Assembly: GCA_022376515.1 (NCBI GenBank)
Contig: WTXI01000350.1
Coordinates: 1 to 35,767 of the forward strand
From: Lactifluus volemus
Taxonomy: Eukaryota > Basidiomycota > Agaricomycetes > Russulales > Russulaceae
Direction: 5' to 3'
Length of the DNA: 35,767 bases
The position numbers were made by a program, and so were the translations under genes. The notes below the pieces were generated by a model. It searched no databases, had not been told where the DNA came from, and worked only from the letters and a program-made list of their open reading frames with translations. Positions 9,479 to 19,855 of the stretch are shown here, in pieces. Numbering within the stretch: the stretch's first letter is position 1; every line of letters starts with the position of its first letter.

Positions 9479-10576
9479 CGTACATGTGGTAACCTTGAAA
9501 ATGTTGGAAATCAACTCCGAGTGAGACAGACATTTCGGCTGAGGTAAATGACTCTGGTTTTGGACACTTAATATAGCACTTTATAGTACATCTTTTTACT
9601 ACTCATGGATGCTCTCATGCCCCCTTTTAGCTTATTATTTACTACTTAGAGCCTTTTCTTGAACAATCTCGAAGGCTTTATACATGTACATACACATATA
9701 TACATGTCCAATCCCCCCCCCCCCTTGGGGGGATATAAGTACTGTACCTTCTGTACATTGTAATATAAGGCTTTTGCCTCTGGGCTCATATTCCAACAGA
9801 AAATGGTGTATGGATCAGCAACCAGCCTGGAGCTCAACATCTGTTCTTCCGCCCTCCAACATAACGAGCTCTTTTGGTGCATACACTAGCCTTGCGATCG
9901 GCAGCGATCCTGTGACATGCAGACTAAGGCACTCGTACTTTATGCTCGTTTTTTACCCACCCTTCCTTTCTTGATTTGTCGTCGCCATCTCCCTCTGCCT
10001 GCCGTTGCCCCAAATATCATACTTTCTCTGCAACCGGCTGAGGTCACTTCGTCGCCTCATTCACCCAGTGATCCCAGACTACAGAGGCCGATCATTATCA
10101 TCTTCAGCAATCAAGCATCGGAGTATCGGCCCCACTGCAGGCCCATAGACGCTGAACAAGACATCGTTATGGTGAGGTATGTACCTGCCCCATCTGTGCT
10201 GTACGCGTGCGCGTAACTTATGAACGTAGGTGAGTGTACGAAAGTGTGGAATAAGGGAATACGGTCCACGATGAGGCTCGACGACATCGTCGGTGGACGA
10301 AAAGAGAGGGCGCCAATGTCAACTTGAACATTCCTATTCTGGATAAAATGTAGCGCTCATGTTGAGAGTTGGCTTCTTTCTGCGCGAGTCACGCATCCTT
10401 TTTGGGAATGATGCCCGCAAGTTGGCGTTCGAGCATATTATTTTTAAAGTCAGAAAATAAAAATCTTAGAAAATGTGTATACCATTAAGTCGTTTATGTA
10501 ATAATGTCAAAAGCGAAAAAATGGAAAGTGTTTCATTCTGACTAAGGCACATAAAAAATACAGTAATCTAAGTGGT
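9479..10576. other. Spacer between copy B unit and the MULE gene
   Basis: No convincing gene. It contains an AT-rich stretch with alternating ACATACACATATATACATG (about 9682-9707) followed by a run of twelve C (9713-9724) and TTGGGGGGAT, which can pair back on the C run. The last 250 bases (10330-10576) are AT-rich and would be the 3' flank of the transposase gene. I could not find paired terminal inverted repeats. Confidence 0.4.
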
Positions 10577-13202
10577 TTAAGTAGTTCCCTGCCAACAATA
10601 AAAGTATGGTTCTTGAGAACAGGGGGCGTGCTCGAGGGAGGGAGGCACCTGAGAAGCGGGGACGCGCAGAAAAGTGGGTACCAGGGGTGAGGAAGCGGGG
10701 ACGCGCACTGAAGCGGGTACCAGGGGCGAGGAAGCGGGGACCAGGGGCGAGGCCGGTGCGGGCCCAGAACGGGCTGCATTTGCACGCGCCTGCGCAGTTG
10801 CCGCAGGGGAAAGTGCATCAGGTTTGGCACGCTTACCTGATCGCTCGCCGCCAGCATAGGGATCTTGATAGAGACGCCGTTTCTTCCCCTTAGCGACGCC
10901 TATGCATTGCTCGGTGAGCCCGCGCTCCTCGGGCAGCCGCTTGGGTCTTGGCGCCCGTTTGACACCCATGCGCTTGGCTGTTTCTGGCCAAGACTTCTGA
11001 TTGGGCGCGATTCTATCCTTTTCCGGAAGGGCGCTAACTCCTTCCGTCGAAGCAATTGCCGCTGACAGGCTATATTTAGCCGAGCGGAACGCCTCTATGA
11101 CAGTTGGAGCCGGCGTTAATTGAGTAATGGACCCTGCAACTAGCGACTGAGAGAGTCTTGCAAGTTCCTGACTAAGTGACTGCAGGCTCTCCTGAGGAAG
11201 CCTGATGCTGGTACTCTGAGGCTTGTCTTGATCCTGTGTCGCATTTGAGGACAAAATGGAGTCCGGCTTAGTTGGAAATAAGAGAGGGAAATGGACTTGT
11301 ATTGCAGCAAGGTGCTTGCAGAAGCGTGCTCGTGGGAAGTCCATGCAATCACAGGTTTCCCGATGGAGATCGATCGCATAATATGTTCCTGGATTTGATT
11401 GTGAGGCGACATGAAATTGAGTCATATCAAATTGAAGGATTGAATCCGCTGAAATGTGCCTAGCGCTTGCTAAGATTTCCCGGCGCCGCCACCCTGCAAG
11501 GTCCGGCCCCTCCAGCCCAACGTTCTGTCGGCCATGCCGATCTTCGTAGTGTAGATCCATGTGTTGTACTAGCGTAGATATGACATGATCAATGCGGCGG
11601 TTCCGCTTGCTGTCCAAAAAACGCGATTTTAATTGATGATGATATCTAGATCACATCAATTTAGCTTTATCTTATCAGACAGAAGCGAAAACATGCATGA
11701 CATACGCTTCAATCAGCATGTTAGTCTCTCCTTCCTCAAAGATAGATCGATCTTTTCGGGCAACTGTTGCCCACATATGGGACACTGGTTTCCAGTTATC
11801 CCTGAGGTATTCCTGAACAGATGGTGGGACAGTGGGATCGCTTTCGATCTCATTCCAGATTTGATCATGCTCGGCCTGATTATCTGTCTTCACCCATTTC
11901 TGGATCTTTTCCCACAGTTCCGGGAAATTCTCAGTGCGAAGGTGGGACCGCATCGCGCGTATCACGTGCCATCTGCATAGAAAGATCCGGCTCTGCGGAT
12001 ACGCCTCTTCGAGCGCCGCGATTTGTGCCTGGTCGCGATCTGTCATGATCACCGCTGGTTGGACTGTCGGGCTTGTAGCCTTAACCCAACGGAGGAAAAA
12101 TGAAATGGTAACCGTTGTCCCATTTGACGCGAGCATCCATGCAACCGGAACGCCTAATTAACGGAATAAATAGGCGTCATCTAATCTCATATGAATGATT
12201 ACATACCGTGACCCCAGTGGTCCCTGACGACAATTGTAAAGAGTAAGAGATCGCGATATTGAGTTGTATTATGAGTGGCATCAATGCCAATGAACCCATT
12301 CCCGAGGCGCTGGAATGCATTCAACTGATGATTTGTCTGGAAACACAGTATGAAAGCATCGGATTGCAATCTTGATCCCTCAGGGGGTTGATCGAGCCTA
12401 TCTTTGTAAAATATGCATACATCTTCGGATCTCAGCTTATCAACCCATAATCTAGTTGATATCGCATCTTCTTGGTGCAGCTGGATCGTTTCATCTTGAA
12501 TTACGCGAGATAACCGACTGACATCGCTTAGCGCGATGAAACTGTCACGGCTGCCCTTCGGTGCTGATTTCTTAATGGATCGTACCTGTAAATGTATTAG
12601 ATCTATACTTAAAATTTAAGATTATCACGCACGATCTCCCTGGGATCTATCTTCATCTCTAAACCAATTCTAATCTGCTCCCGGGAAGCATGCGAGAGAT
12701 GCGTGAAACGAATATTTGCTAAGCCAAGATCGTGATCGTGATCTTCCTCATATTGTCCGAGGACAATTTGCGTGTGAGGATATTGCTTGATAACGATCCT
12801 GCACTGACAGCCCGTCTTGATGGAGTCTTTTTTTCTCAGCCGATCGGGGAACTTCTTTTCATATTTGATTTTGCCACCAGACCATTCTCGGGAGCAAACG
12901 TAGTACCGCTTCAATGTCCAAAGCTTATTTCCATGTGCAACGCGGGATGCCACGAACTGAATAGACTTGGCGATCTCTTCCTTCTCGCGCCATTCGTCAA
13001 ATTCGGCTAGACTGCTCCACTCATACAGGTAAAGACCGGTGTCGCGGTCATGATTGAAGCTCCCCAGCCTTCGGGAAGTTGCCGGATCATCACCGAGGCA
13101 GAGGATCTGTGGGACACCCGGACCGGCCCGGGTTGACACTTCCGAGATGGGCGGCGCGATGGGCGGCGCGATGTCCAATTGAAATGGCGGCAAGGTTGTC
13201 AT
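10577..13202 (-). CDS. MULE (Mutator-like) transposase with FAR1/GCM-type finger and SWIM finger, four exons
   Basis: Exons 13202-12633, 12585-12207, 12153-11706 and 11645-10577 join in frame to 821 residues. The introns are 47, 53 and 60 nt, with donors GTGCGT, GTATGT and GTATGT. Residues about 100-157 form a zinc-binding region like FAR1/WRKY-GCM1 (C103, C132, C134, H155, H157) that would bind DNA. The MULE catalytic core follows: D292 in GIDATHNTTQY, D355 in VIMTDRDQ, the CRWH motif at 376-379, and E465 in IEAYHHQLKS. A SWIM zinc finger lies at C564, C566, C575, H577. The C-terminal tail is basic, then repetitive (SPLVPAS-like). The catalytic E is completed only when the third intron is removed, which supports the splicing. 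No stop or frameshift was found, so the enzyme may be functional. It lies opposite to the F-box genes, between copies B and C. Confidence 0.88.
10640..10760 (-). repeat. Short tandem repeat coding the transposase tail
   Basis: Imperfect repeats built on GAAGCGGG(T/G)ACCAGGGGCGAG (plus strand) encode proline, valine and serine repeats (VPASSPLVPAS) at the C-terminus of the transposase. The repeats stay in frame. They may vary in number between copies. Confidence 0.7.
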
Positions 13203-13741
13203 TCTCGGTGACAGGGAGCAGGGGGGTAACGGGGGGTAAGAAAGTGTTGCAAACGCGCTTGGAACGCGACGCGCTCTCCCTCATTCCTCGGCCACAATTC
13301 ACTTGGCCACAAAATCAAAATAATAATAAATTATATTTTCGAAATATTAGTTAGACATTAAATTTAAGAAAAGCACAAAAACATTAGTGATTTCATTGTC
13401 CGCTTCCATTACTAAGTTATGACTAATCTTGCGACTCGATATGGTATGTTACAGTGCGCAAATTGTTAAAGACTCATGTTGAGCAAAGCACAGCCACCAT
13501 GAGCACACTGTACGAACGAAACGGAAGTGTGCGTGAAAGTGTTGAAAAAGTGGTTCATCACGAGGTGACGACGGCGATGATGATTATGACGAGGAAGGTG
13601 GACGCCAGCGTGCAATTCTGGATATAGGTACCGATCAGCGCCATCCTTCGCCAAGAAGACCGCCACCGCCACAGGAATGAGGCATCAGCCGTCCAAGGGC
13701 CTCAACACTGCTGTACGCTCTTCTTCACTGGCACCTCATTA
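13203..13741. other. Spacer with duplicated upstream flank of copy C
   Basis: From about 13203 to 13440 lies the 5' flank of the transposase gene, AT-rich near 13315-13380. From about 13520 the sequence matches the upstream flanks of E, F and G (for example GTGCGTGAAAGTGT and AGTGGTTCAT, also near 19645), so the promoter region was copied with the gene. No separate gene. Confidence 0.6.
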
Positions 13742-13756
13742 CTCACCTCCCTGAAA

Positions 13757-15295
13757 ATGCCTGGATGCAGCTCTACCATGATTCATCCTATTAGGAGGCT
13801 CGGCCAACGTACGCAGTTCCAAATCATGACCTTTGTATCCCTGATCTGTTCCTGATCACAAACTTGCGAATTAATAGGGCTCAACAGCAATAGACGACCC
13901 TCAGCTAGCCGCATCCTCAACGACGACGTGCTTCTCAATATATTTCATCTCTATCGGTTGGCAGAACCGGACGAATACGAAAACGAGAATGGCTTATTGG
14001 CCTACAGATGGGACCGTCAACGCTGGTGGTACAAACTGGCACACGTTTGTCGACAATGGCGAAATATTATTCTTGAATCACCATCCCGGCTCGACCTTCA
14101 TCTCTACTGTGCCAATGGTGTACCCGTAGCGGACATGCTTGCACATTCACCACCTCTACCACTCGCCATCCATTATCGCACTTCATGGAAGATAACAGCA
14201 GAAGATGAATCGGGTATATTGCTCGCACTTTCGCACCGTGATCGCGTGCGTCGCGTTGACCTTTGGATGCTCTCAAATATGGGGAAGTTCGTCGCGGCTA
14301 TGGATGATCAATTCCCTGTTCTGGAATGCATGTATATTTTTTCTCAGACCGAAGTCGTCCTTCCTGTAACGTTTCAAGCCCCCAACCTACGCCAACTCAG
14401 ACTGTGGACGGCTTCCCTTCCAATTGAGTCACCCTTACTCACAACTACTGCCGGCCTTGTCACTCTCGTTCTTTCAGATATCCCTGCATTCGCATATTTC
14501 CCTTCGAGTTATATACGTACCCGACTTTCGCTTTTGCTCCAGCTGGAGAAACTATCCATTGGATTTAGATCACCTATCCCCGATCATGACGTTGAAAGGC
14601 AGTTGCACCAGACCCCGGATATGATCACACTTCCCAACCTACGGTGGTTTGTATTCCATGGCGCGAGCGCCTACTGCTTGGATGGCCTTGTTGCTTGGAT
14701 CACCGCCCCTTCCCTCAGCTTCCTTCATGTCAAATTTTTTGATCAGCTCTTCTCTACTGTTCCACCCCTCTTGCAATTCATGCAAACATCCGAGAGCCTC
14801 AGTTTTAGCTCTGTCAAGCTCGCTCTCGAAGAGGATTGTGTTCATGTCACTGCAGGCCCTTGGAGGGCAAGCTCCCCATTGGACTTGCGAATCATATGCG
14901 TCCACCTGGAATGGCAGGTTGCGTCCGCGGTGCAAATCCTCGGTACACTTTCACCCCTTCTCTTAGCTGTCGAGCAGGTCACACTCAGCTACGCCGAGCG
15001 CCACTATGAACCATCATGGCACAACAGCGTCCACAGAAGTCAGTGGCGTGAACTAGTTAGGCCGTTCATTAACGCGAAGACTTTTCGTGTGGAAGGTGCT
15101 CCCGTCGGCGAAATGTTACGTCCCTTACTATCTCACGATGGAGAGCCACCGCTGGAACTCCTGCAGAGCCTTGAGGAGGTTGAATATTCTTGGGAAGACG
15201 ATACTGAGGACGTACTCATCGCCTTCGTCAATGAACGACAGGGGGCAGGCCATCCTGTGAACCTGAGATTGGTCCATAAACTTACGTACTTGTGA
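13757..15295 (+). CDS. F-box protein, copy C, two exons
   Basis: Exons 13757-13808 and 13878-15295 around a 69-nt intron (GTACGC...TAATAG) give 489 residues. The start MPGCSSTMIHPIRRLGQ joins in phase 1 to RLNSNRRPSASRILNDDVLL, the beginning of the F-box. The core is WWYKLAHVCRQWRNIILESP. The C-terminal half has VKFFDQLFSTVPPLLQFMQ and QWRELVRPFINAKTFRVEG. Here and in F the motif reads RELVRPF where B, E and A have RELLRPF, and the 3' flank (TTGATCGTGGAG) is shared with F and G but not with B. C and F therefore form one subfamily. The intron contains in-frame stops when retained, so splicing is needed for the F-box start. The reading frame is undamaged. Expected role: SCF substrate adaptor, target unknown. 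Confidence 0.85.
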
Positions 15296-15875
15296 ACGCT
15301 GCGGGAACGGACTTGATCGTGGAGAAAAGTACGTCTTAATTCAACTACTCGTATATCACTACTAGCATCCACACTGACCAACTCTCGTGTTCATGGCGAC
15401 CGCTAGAACCTCGATATGGCAGCACTAAGGAGCCACTAGCTTATCTTAATCGACATAGCTGTATACCACCGTTCTCAGGCTGGTGAGCAGCCCCTGTCCT
15501 TCGGTTGGAGTCTCGCGCATTCCGCTGTGTTTATAAATAACTTTCCCGATGTATTTCAAGTTGCACTGAATGCGTTATTATTTACTGTAGCCAGGAATAT
15601 GATATATATTCAAGACTGCGAAAGAGCGAGACGGAGGTTATCTCCCTAGGCCCCCTTCTGTTTGTCTCCTGTGTGCCCCCTACTTCTATACAAGTCGTGA
15701 TGATAGAAAAGAGTTGTGGCAGAATCCAAGTGGAAGATTTGTGCGGGTGGATGCGCTCGCATCGACCACACCACTGACAATTTCAAAGAATGTAGAAGGC
15801 AGGAGGTTCCAACAATACGCGGGATGAGGTACAATTTGGGTCAGGCATACTCCCACACCTGTCCTGCTGACCAGC
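15296..15875. other. 3' flank of copy C and spacer
   Basis: The first 200 bases match the 3' flanks of copies F and G (GTACGTCTTAA, TGGCGACCGCTAGAAC). Beyond about 15500 nothing is recognised; a 101-codon plus-strand frame at 15716-16021 runs into the inverted repeat and is not conserved in the other repeat copy. Confidence 0.5.
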
Positions 15876-16413
15876 TTATACCCACATCAACGACCCAAAT
15901 CTCGAATCTATCAAAGATAGCAAAGCTCGCAAAGAGCGCGACCGTGACGCTGCGTGTGTTAGTCCTTCCAATTTGCGCCACGAATAACTCGTTTCGCACA
16001 CCCAGCTTGTCGCACGCATAACAGAAGAGGAGCAGCATGTCCCGCGTCTTTGGTCACGGTAGCTCTACAGGTGCAAATGACACACATCGAGTTTTCTATT
16101 TATTAATAACGGGTGAAGAACTGAAAAGTCACGAACCAACTATCATCACTTTCTACTCAACGTCAAACTCGAGGCTCTTGAAGAAGAGATCGACATTGCC
16201 GATCGTGGGAAGCACTTTGATATCCTCATTGTGAGCTTGAGGCCACTGGTAGCATGTGAAGGCTCCAGCGGACTTGCGATGATAACGAACGCAAGTTCTG
16301 TAAAAAAAAAAAGAATGAGGGGTCTTAAAAAGAGAGATGGACTCGGAATTGTTACGCACAATACTGTTCCTCGTCCGAGTCTCCAACCATTTCGTTGCGC
16401 TGTAGGTCGAGTC
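15876..16413. repeat. Outer inverted repeat, left copy
   Basis: About 538 bp whose reverse complement reappears at 31201-31750. On the minus strand it contains a spliced gene fragment: coding sequence ending at a GTGCGT donor, an intron with a long T run and TTTACAG acceptor, then an exon that stays open to TAG at 16153 with NEDIKVLPTIGNVDLFF near its end. The other half (15876-16090) looks coding on the plus strand (SIKDSKARKERDRDA), so the repeat may hold the facing 3' ends of two genes. I do not recognise either protein. Confidence 0.75.
16153..16413 (-). pseudogene. Fragment of an unknown spliced gene in the left inverted repeat
   Basis: Joining the frame that reads RPTAQRNGWRLGRGTVL to the downstream exon across an intron (donor GTGCGTAAC, acceptor TTTTTTACAG) gives a continuous frame through SAGAFTCYQWPQAHNEDIKV to FKSLEFDVE and a stop. 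In the right repeat copy small indels break the same frame after the intron. No start or promoter is visible, so this is a gene piece. Family unknown. Confidence 0.45.
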
Positions 16414-16714
16414 ACCAGAGGGGCACGTTGTGTCGCGTCCTGACACTTCCCGATCCTCCTCTAATGCCAGCTCCTTGTAGTTCCGCGCTCTTCTTCCACG
16501 CGTGATATGTCTGTGACTAAGTGTTGTAGGCGCAACGCCAAGTCTGAATCGCGACCCGTGTGGAACTCAACGTGACCGTGTCACCGACCGCCGGTGATTC
16601 CCGGGTGTCGACTCTCCGGCCGGCGCCGAATCCGAGACCAAGACGAACACAGCCACGTTCCGACTAAGCAACTGAATACTAGTACCCAACCCCGCCAGTC
16701 AATCAGTCGCTTTC
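16414..16714. other. Upstream region of copy D
   Basis: GC-rich spacer of about 300 bp, presumably the promoter of gene D. It shares nothing obvious with the upstream flanks of the other F-box genes. I see no TATA-like element of note. Confidence 0.4.
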
Positions 16715-18251
16715 ATGCAAATGGATGGTAATTCCATAGACTCGAACAGCAGAAATGTTGTTGCATGTCACCACAAGGAATTGTTTATTCAACAAGGACA
16801 AGGTGAGACTGATCAAGTACAACCACAACGATTGCTGAGTTTTGTGATGTGATGTAGGCCTGGTGTTCCAACGAGTCACAATCGAATCTCTCCCCGAAGA
16901 TGTCCTCCTAGAGATATTCGATTTTTATCTCCCTTTGCCAGTGGAACTATACTCCTACGAAAACCACTTTAGGGATTGGAAGACACTGGTGCACGTGTGC
17001 CGAAGATGGCGATACGTCGTTTTTGGATCGCCAATCCGTCTCGATCTGCTCGTTTTCTGCTCGAGGCGAACACCTGTGAGGAAGTTGTTGGATGTCTGGC
17101 CAGAATTTCCTCTTGCTCTCGAATTCTATTCAGATATGAAATTGGAAGACAGCGCTTTCGACAACATCGTTGCCGCATTGGGGCACTGTGATCGCATAGG
17201 CCAGATCGAGATCTGGAGCCCAGCGGCAGTTCTATGTAATAAATTTGTCACGGCAATGGAAGAGCCATTTCCAGCATTGAGATCTCTTTCTCTTCGATCA
17301 TCTGGTGTGGTGGTTACTCTCCCCGATACATTCTTGAATGGATCCGCACCGTGTCTACGAAATCTCACATTTTCCTCAATCTCATTTCCGTCCTTGCCAC
17401 GATTTCTCTCGTCTACAAGTGATCTCACATCTCTTGATCTTTTCAATATACCTAATTCTGGATACATCCCACCCGAGATAATGGCTGGAATCCTGTCTGC
17501 GTTACCAAAGCTCAAATCCCTTAGCATCCATTTCAAGTCCCCAGGACCTCAACCCGAACGAAGAAACCGACCTGTCCCGCCACCGACCCGGGTTTTCCTC
17601 CCCGCTCTCGTATCGTTGTCATTCAAAGGCGTGAGCGAGTACTTGGAGGTCCTCGCGGCCCGAGTCGATGCCCATCTATTCCATCGCTTCTCGATAAGCT
17701 TCGTCCATCAGCATGTGTTTGACATCCCGCAACTTCTTCGGCTCTTTGGTCACCTAAAGTCGTTCATGCTATCCAGTCAAAAATTGATATTCAATCCTTC
17801 CTGGGCCGAAATCTCTTCTTCCTCAAGTACGGGATATTATAGAATGAATTCTCACTCGTGGCTTATCGACTGCGAAAGGTTGGACTGGCAAGTCCTTTCC
17901 CTAGCGCAAATATGCAGCCAGATTCTGCTCTTCCGCTCTAGCGTGAACTCACTCACCCTCGAATCCTGGCTTCGTCTGGATCCTGAAAACATGGATCCCA
18001 CGCTATGGCTCCAACTTTTTCACTCATTCCCCTCTGTCCAGAGTCTTTCAATACACGTCAAGATGGAACCGTCTATCGCGGCTGCTTTACAAGGGCTCAC
18101 GGGGGAATCAGTTTCCGAAGTGTTCCCCTTGCTACACAGCCTTTCCGTCTTTGGGAATAGGTCAGAAGAAGCCACGCAACAGGGTATACAATCATTCATC
18201 GCAGCCCGCCAGCACAGCGGCCACCCAGTAGCCTTATTCCGCCAGAAGTGA
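16715..18251 (+). CDS. Divergent F-box protein, copy D, two exons
   Basis: Exons 16715-16802 and 16858-18251 around a 55-nt intron (GTGAGA...GATGTAG) give 493 residues. Exon 1 encodes MQMDGNSIDSNSRNVVACHH and joins in phase 1 to GLVFQRVTIESLPEDVLLEIF, a textbook F-box start. HVCRRWRYVVFGSPIRLDLL follows. The middle has LRR-like strands (LRNLTFSSISFPSLPRF, LTSLDLFNIPNSGYIPPE, LPKLKSLSIHFKSPGPQ) and the end matches the family pattern (LDWQVLSLAQI, SFIAARQHSGHPVALF). Identity to the tandem copies is low, exon 1 is unrelated and the flanks are not shared, so D is an older paralog or the ancestral resident. The second exon alone would begin at a GTG, which is why the upstream exon is needed. Expected role: SCF adaptor with unknown target. 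Confidence 0.85.
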
Positions 18252-19400
18252 GGACACCGTATGGTCAGTGCACCAACTATTCTTTATTAAAAATCCCTCG
18301 AATTTGGATTCCCCCACTCGTTCCCTTTCCTCCTACCATCTGTCCATTATATTTCGTCTGACAGCGATTCTGGACAGCACATATGCCACCAACCCATTCC
18401 TTACGGCCCATCTTCCTCAACGTCACAACCACTTCATAATACGCTGCATGGTTCAGTGCTACTCTACACTGGCCCGTGTCGTGTTATAGAAGTCTCTGAT
18501 ACCCTATGTGTCTCTGGTTCGGCAATATGTCCTTGCATATCCTTGTGATTCTTATGACCCCGCTGATTCTTTTATCTCGTTTCTGTCAGTTTCCTTCGGT
18601 CTTCGACCGTTTAACGTTTTCTACCCCGCCGCGCCACGCCTCAATTCACAACCCATCTCCCTATTACCATGCCTTTCCTTACATCCTGGTCTCACTAAAT
18701 TGATTAGCCCTCCTTTCATACTATTACACTACATTTGTGATAGTCTCCGCGTTGCCCTTTCACGCCACAGCTCTCTGAATCTAAGTTTCCCTAGCCCCTT
18801 TTTGTTTGTATGCTCCCGGGCCTGTGTACCTTCATGAATGCATGAAATTCCAGAGTCGTCTTTAGGTTTACCTGGAAGCGCTTGAAAGATTTGTATAAAA
18901 AAACAATACTATTCTCATCCGGTGTGACTGTCTCGACGTATGGCATCCGCGCCTCCACACTTTGTGGTTAAACAAGTCGACCGCAGAGTATAATGATGGT
19001 GTTGTAACGACCTTTTATCCTGCGAGGCGGAAGATCACTTCCGGCCCAGGGCCACTGGGCAAGGTATACCTATTCATATAATCTACCCGAGGTACGAATA
19101 TATCATGATTTGTGGTACGTACGGGGATCACTGCTAGCCATCGACCGTCGCCCACTCTCAACCTCCCACTAACTGCTGGCCTTGGCACTTGACCGGATAT
19201 TTGCGCAGCCTCCACTCTCTGGGAAAGGCGAATCGAAATCGAACTCGAACCCTTCTCCTCTTGCGTTCATGCCACATGAGAGTACGGAACGATTACGTCG
19301 TGTAGAATGAAACCAGATCGTATTGATTCGTGCGACCTCTCTCGGGCCAAATCCTGGATGGGCATGTCCACCTGCGCGAGATGATCCTGCAGGAATCTGA
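18252..19400. other. Spacer after copy D
   Basis: Pyrimidine-rich sequence to about 18840, then mixed. Open frames here (for example 18508-18837) are low-complexity and not conserved. A minus-strand frame around 19400-19170 includes HPGFGPREVARI and resembles one near 23530-23430 (NFPGFGLRKMSQG), both upstream of F-box copies; these may be remnants of one duplicated gene, but I cannot define it. Confidence 0.35.
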
Positions 19401-19855
19401 GTCAGTCGGTCGTTACCACATGTTGTAACGGTGCTTTCGCTGGTCATCATTTGGAGAAGAAACAACTCACGCCAAAAACGACCATCTAGCAGGGCTGTAC
19501 GTCCCATATTCGTGGCGCTTGGTGCGGTATGTGTCAGTGTTCGGCGTGACGTGGCGTTGATGGACAGGACAGTACTTGAACCTGTCGAAGGTGGTGGGGT
19601 GTTGACCTGTCTGCGCCTTCGCACGCATATTATATAAATGTAGGTGTGCGTGAAAGTGTGAAAAAGTGGTTCATAATGAGGTGACGGCGGCGAGGAACCT
19701 GGATATAGGTCAGCGCCCTCCGAGTCGGCCAAGGACGCCACCGCCGCCACATGACTGAGGGATCGGTCATCCGCTGGCAAGAGGCTTACACACTGTTCTA
19801 AGACATCCACTTCATTATCACCTCCCTGAAAATTCCTGGTTGCTGCTCAACTATA
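19401..19855 (+). repeat. Duplicated upstream flank of copy E
   Basis: This segment matches the upstream flank of G (about 27955-28390): TCAGTCAGTCGG-like start, AACAACTCACG/AACAACGCACG, GGGCTGTACGTCC, GGACAGTACTTGAA and TATAAATGTAGG in the same order. It shares its last part with the flanks of C and F. A TATA-like TATATAAA lies at 19631-19638, 225 bp before the usable ATG. Confidence 0.65.
19631..19638 (+). promoter_or_regulatory. Possible TATA element upstream of copy E
   Basis: TATATAAA in the duplicated upstream flank; the counterpart upstream of G is GTATAAAT at 28158-28165. The distance to the ATG is 225 and about 232 bp. Conservation is expected anyway from the duplication, so function is unproven. 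Confidence 0.35.

Noticed and set aside
10507..10893. Frames on both strands over the transposase tail
   Set aside because: They are produced by the tandem repeat; the minus-strand frame continuous with the SWIM domain explains the sequence.
18268..18837. Pyrimidine-rich plus-strand frames after copy D
   Set aside because: Low-complexity translation without conserved features; more likely a 3' untranslated or spacer region.
19169..19810. 213-codon minus-strand frame upstream of copy E
   Set aside because: Most of it overlaps the duplicated promoter flank and is not open in the G or C flanks. Only the short PGFG region seemed worth a mention.
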